Shown: positions 6,184 to 8,321 of the stretch, in pieces | How positions within the stretch are numbered: position 1 is the first letter of the stretch | How the letters are laid out: every line of letters starts with the position of its first letter | Source: Micromonosporaceae bacterium | GTDB lineage: Bacteria; Actinomycetota; Actinomycetes; Mycobacteriales; Micromonosporaceae | Assembly: GCA_003543035.1 (NCBI GenBank) | Contig: DPJL01000364.1 | Location: forward strand, 1 to 8,321 | Reading direction: 5' to 3' | DNA: 8,321 nucleotides | Made by a program: the position numbers and the translations under genes | The notes under the pieces: model-generated | Seen by the model: only the letters and a program-made list of their open reading frames with translations | Told to the model about the DNA's origin: nothing | Database searches by the model: none

Positions 6184-6753
6184 GTGACTTCTGCGGAACG
6201 GGCGAAGATCAGTGACCCGGCGGTGATGCGTGCCCTGGCGCATCCGGCCCGGCTGGAGATCCTCGATCACCTCTCACTGGCCAAGGAAGGGGCAACAGCC
6301 ACCGAGTGTGCCGAAGTGGTGGGGCTCTCGCCGAGTGCGACCAGCTATCACCTGCGTGCGCTGGCCAAGGTGGGCATGATCCAGGAGGCGCCCAGTCGCG
6401 GTGACGGCCGCGAGCGCGTGTGGCAGGCCAGTTATCGGCAGTACTCGGTCAGCGGTGAGCGGGTGGCCAGCGCGGATGAGGTCGCTGCGGAGACTGCCAT
6501 GGTCGAGGCCTTCCTTGCCCGGCAGAACGACCGGGTGCGCCGCTACATGGCCCGGGTCCGGGAGGAGCCGGAGGAATGGTTTGACACGGTGAGCATCAGC
6601 GATCAGGTCCTTGCCTTGACGGCCGATGAGTTGAAGGCGTTGCTCGCCAAGATCGACGAGTTGGTGGATCCGGTTAAGCGGCTGAAGAGGGAGGATGCTC
6701 CGTCGACCGCGCGGTCGGTATCGCTGCAGATCAGAGCTGTTCCAGTGGACTAA
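6184..6753 (+). CDS. ArsR/HTH_20-type winged-helix transcriptional regulator
   Basis: A 189-residue DNA-binding protein, probably a repressor of the MFS gene 39 bases downstream. The N-terminal winged helix reads VMRALAHPARLEILDHL (14-30), then TATECAEVVGLSPSATSYHLRALAKVGMIQ, with the recognition helix at about 49-60 and a wing at 69-82 (PSRGDGRERVWQAS). The C-terminal half (98-168) is helical and acidic and likely serves dimerisation or ligand sensing. No metal-binding Cys pair is seen: the only Cys is Cys42, so a classical ArsR metal sensor is unlikely. The frame stays open back to 6079, inside the antisense helD sequence; I chose GTG 6184 because homology to the family begins there and the upstream residues are unlike it. 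No clear Shine-Dalgarno precedes it, so the start is moderately certain. Confidence 0.85.
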   Translation: MTSAERAKISDPAVMRALAHPARLEILDHLSLAKEGATATECAEVVGLSPSATSYHLRALAKVGMIQEAPSRGDGRERVWQASYRQYSVSGERVASADEVAAETAMVEAFLARQNDRVRRYMARVREEPEEWFDTVSISDQVLALTADELKALLAKIDELVDPVKRLKREDAPSTARSVSLQIRAVPVD

Positions 6754-6756
6754 CGC

Positions 6757-6785
6757 TTGCGCTCACGAAATGTGAAGCACATACT
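6757..6785 (+). promoter_or_regulatory. Possible promoter for a leaderless MFS transcript
   Basis: TTGCGC (6757-6762) and CATACT (6780-6785) are separated by 17 bases and resemble -35 and -10 boxes (3/6 and 4/6 matches to consensus). The -10 ends seven bases before ATG 6793, the spacing expected for a leaderless mRNA, and no Shine-Dalgarno precedes that ATG. The -10 lies inside the palindromic operator. Confidence 0.35.
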
Positions 6786-6805
6786 TCGAAGTATGTCCTT
6801 CACAT
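6770..6805. promoter_or_regulatory. 36-bp near-perfect palindromic operator overlapping the MFS start
   Basis: The centre ACATACTTCGAAGTATGT (6779-6796) is a perfect 18-bp palindrome. It extends outward through one mismatch (C6778/C6797) to ATGTGAAG (6770-6777) and CTTCACAT (6798-6805), giving 17 of 18 paired positions per arm. It covers the proposed -10 and the ATG at 6793. A two-fold symmetric site of this kind, directly after a winged-helix regulator gene and at the start of an exporter gene, is most simply the regulator's operator. It could also fold as an RNA hairpin, but no T-tract follows, so a terminator is less likely. Confidence 0.75.
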
Positions 6806-8031
6806 CTGGCACGCTTGGCAGGTCCCGCTGGTCTGACGTCTACATCGCCGCATTCGCGCAGTTCTTCGGTGCCCTGGGCACCTTCCTGGTGATGGTCACG
6901 CTGGTCTTGGCGTTGCAGCAGCGGGGCGCCAGCGGGATCGAGGTCTCGATCCTGGTGATCTGCGAGGCGCTGCCGATGGTGGTGCTGGGCAAGCTCATCG
7001 GCCGCACGGTGGATCGTTTCGACAGCCGGATGCTGCTGGTGGCCTCGGGGGCGGGTCAGGTGCTCGCGTGCCTGGCCCTGGCCCAGGCCCAGCAGTTTGG
7101 TGCGGTGATCGTCGGAGCAATCGCGCTCTCCCTCGTTAGCGGGATCGCCATCCCCACCCGCCAGGCCCTGCTGCCGGCCATGGTGATCCGAGACGACCTG
7201 CCCAAGGCCAGCGCGATCGGCCAGACCGCGGGCTCGGCGGGCATGATGCTCGGCCCGGCGCTGGCTGGCTTCATGGTCGGCGGCTTCGGTCCTAAGCAGA
7301 CAATGGAGCTGGCCGCGCTCGGCTTTATCGCCACCATCGTTGCCGGCATCGCCCTGCGCACTCGCCGCGGCGGTGTCGCTCCGGCGCATGCTTCCGCGTC
7401 TGAAACGAAGACAGCCTGGACCCTGCAAAGTGACCGGCTGCTGTGGAGCTCGGTCTGGGGTCTGACCGCGGTGATGGCCGCGATCTCCGCTGTCAACGTG
7501 GTGCTGGTCTTCTTCATCATGCGGACGCTGCACAGCTCGGAAGAGGTGTTCGGCCTCGTCGACTCGATGTGGACGGTGGGTCTGCTGATCGGGGCCTGGG
7601 CGTTCAGCCGGACCATCCGGCCCGCCACCACGGATTCGGCTCTCGCCATCCGGCTCTTCGCCGTTCTCGGTGCCGTTTCGATCGCGGTCATCATGGTCGG
7701 CTCGGTGCGGCAGGCGTTATGGATCGTCCCGTGCTATCTCATCGGCGGAGCGCAGAACGGCGGACTGAACGTGTTGACGGGTACGTTGCTGGGGCGGCGT
7801 GTGCCGGCCGAGGCACGAGGCCGGGCGAACGCCGCAATGGGCATGCGAGTGCAGGCCGGAGCACTGATCGGATACATCGCGGGCGGGGTGTTGCTCGAGA
7901 TCTCCGAACCTCGCTGGATCGTGGTCGGCTGCGGTGTCCTTGGTGTGCTTACGGTTCTGGCCGTGGCGCCTTTCGTCCTACGCTCGGCTCGAGCCGCAGC
8001 TCCAACCCCTGAACTGGCCCAGGTAGGCTGA
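6793..8031 (+). CDS. Major facilitator superfamily exporter
   Basis: A 412-residue membrane protein with about twelve hydrophobic segments in two halves, joined by a hydrophilic loop at about 189-215. The cytoplasmic loop between segments 2 and 3 carries an MFS motif-A-like sequence, GKLIGRTVDRFDSRMLL (66-82). It resembles the MFS_3/EntS-like and macrolide-efflux-like drug or metabolite exporters; substrate not predictable. ATG 6793 is chosen over TTG 6757 and GTG 6772, which would add SRNVKHILRS-type residues before a normal N-terminus and place the operator inside the gene. No Shine-Dalgarno precedes any of the three, which fits a leaderless mRNA. It follows the HTH regulator gene and precedes mqnA by six bases. 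A rare TTA codon occurs at Leu309. Confidence 0.87.
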   Translation: MSFTSGTLGRSRWSDVYIAAFAQFFGALGTFLVMVTLVLALQQRGASGIEVSILVICEALPMVVLGKLIGRTVDRFDSRMLLVASGAGQVLACLALAQAQQFGAVIVGAIALSLVSGIAIPTRQALLPAMVIRDDLPKASAIGQTAGSAGMMLGPALAGFMVGGFGPKQTMELAALGFIATIVAGIALRTRRGGVAPAHASASETKTAWTLQSDRLLWSSVWGLTAVMAAISAVNVVLVFFIMRTLHSSEEVFGLVDSMWTVGLLIGAWAFSRTIRPATTDSALAIRLFAVLGAVSIAVIMVGSVRQALWIVPCYLIGGAQNGGLNVLTGTLLGRRVPAEARGRANAAMGMRVQAGALIGYIAGGVLLEISEPRWIVVGCGVLGVLTVLAVAPFVLRSARAAAPTPELAQVG

Positions 8032-8037
8032 GGAATC

Positions 8038-8321
8038 GTGAGTTCTGTGCGGCGCCCCCGAGTCGGTCATATTCAGTTTCTTAACTGCCTTCCGCTCTAC
8101 TGGGGTTTGATGCGCTCAGGCGCCCTGATCGACGTCGAGTTGCTCAAGGACTCGCCCGATCGGCTCAACGCCGCACTGGTCGCCGGAGACCTCGACATCG
8201 GCCCGATCTCGCTGGTCGAATACCTGCGTCACGCCGACGAGCTGCTCCTGCTGCCGGATCTGGCGGTCGGCTCGGACGGGCCGGTGCTGTCGGTCAACAT
8301 CGTCTCGACCAAGCCATTGGA
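8038..8321 (+). CDS. mqnA: Chorismate dehydratase MqnA, futalosine menaquinone pathway (3' partial)
   Basis: The first 94 residues are present before the window ends. VGHIQFLNCLPLYWGL near the N-terminus, the LKDSPDRLNAALVAGDLDIGPISLVEYLRH stretch (given here in part as positions 37-66) and LLLPDLAVGSDGPVLSV are characteristic of MqnA, a soluble protein of periplasmic-binding-protein fold. It converts chorismate to 3-enolpyruvylbenzoate, the first step of the futalosine route to menaquinone. GTG 8038 is taken as the start, with GAGGAA at 8030-8035 as ribosome site, although the two-base spacing is tight. GTG 8047 is a possible alternative with an eleven-base gap. The gene lies six bases after the MFS stop, so they are probably co-transcribed. 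Confidence 0.92.
   Translation, partial: MSSVRRPRVGHIQFLNCLPLYWGLMRSGALIDVELLKDSPDRLNAALVAGDLDIGPISLVEYLRHADELLLLPDLAVGSDGPVLSVNIVSTKPL

Noticed and set aside
6763..7533. 256-residue minus-strand open frame opposite the MFS gene
   Set aside because: Low-complexity, His/Gln/Asp/Arg-rich translation typical of the antisense of a membrane protein gene.
1..8321. CRISPR array, tRNA, rRNA, insertion sequence or phage genes
   Set aside because: No spaced direct repeats, cloverleaf-like sequence, transposase or phage-like proteins were seen on either strand.

Overview
The window comes from a high-GC actinomycete: GC-rich third codon positions, frequent GTG starts, tightly packed genes, a Tat-lipoprotein, an actinobacterial-style HelD and a futalosine-pathway menaquinone gene (mqnA). 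The intergenic palindrome at about 2852-2934 reminds me of a repeat scattered through Micromonosporaceae genomes, but I cannot fix the genus from this sequence alone.

Left part (1-2851, + strand): the last 35 codons of an unrecognised gene, then a cobalamin riboswitch, then a three-gene vitamin B12 ABC importer: btuF-like lipoprotein (start 255), btuC-like permease (start 1112, overlapping the previous stop) and btuD-like ATPase (start 2087, directly abutting). The riboswitch indicates that the substrate is a corrinoid rather than a ferric siderophore. The 3' flank of the aptamer can pair with the Shine-Dalgarno of the first gene, suggesting shut-off of translation when B12 is plentiful.

Middle (2852-6108): a long imperfect palindrome lies between the convergent ends of the B12 operon and a minus-strand pair. 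Read from 6108 leftwards, that pair is a HelD-type RNA-polymerase-associated helicase/ATPase (630 aa) and, 26 bases later, a class-V PLP-dependent enzyme carrying a twin-arginine signal and a lipobox. Export of a PLP enzyme as a Tat-lipoprotein is the most unusual protein-level feature here.

Right part (6109-8321, + strand): divergent from helD is an ArsR/HTH_20-type winged-helix repressor, then an MFS exporter, then the start of mqnA (chorismate dehydratase, truncated by the window edge). A 36-bp near-perfect palindrome sits exactly over the proposed promoter and start codon of the MFS gene. It is the best candidate operator for the repressor. Because mqnA follows the MFS gene by only 6 bases, it may be partly under the same control.

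No tRNA, rRNA, CRISPR array, transposase or phage gene was seen. The only gene-free stretches are short: about 146, 69 and 75 bases.
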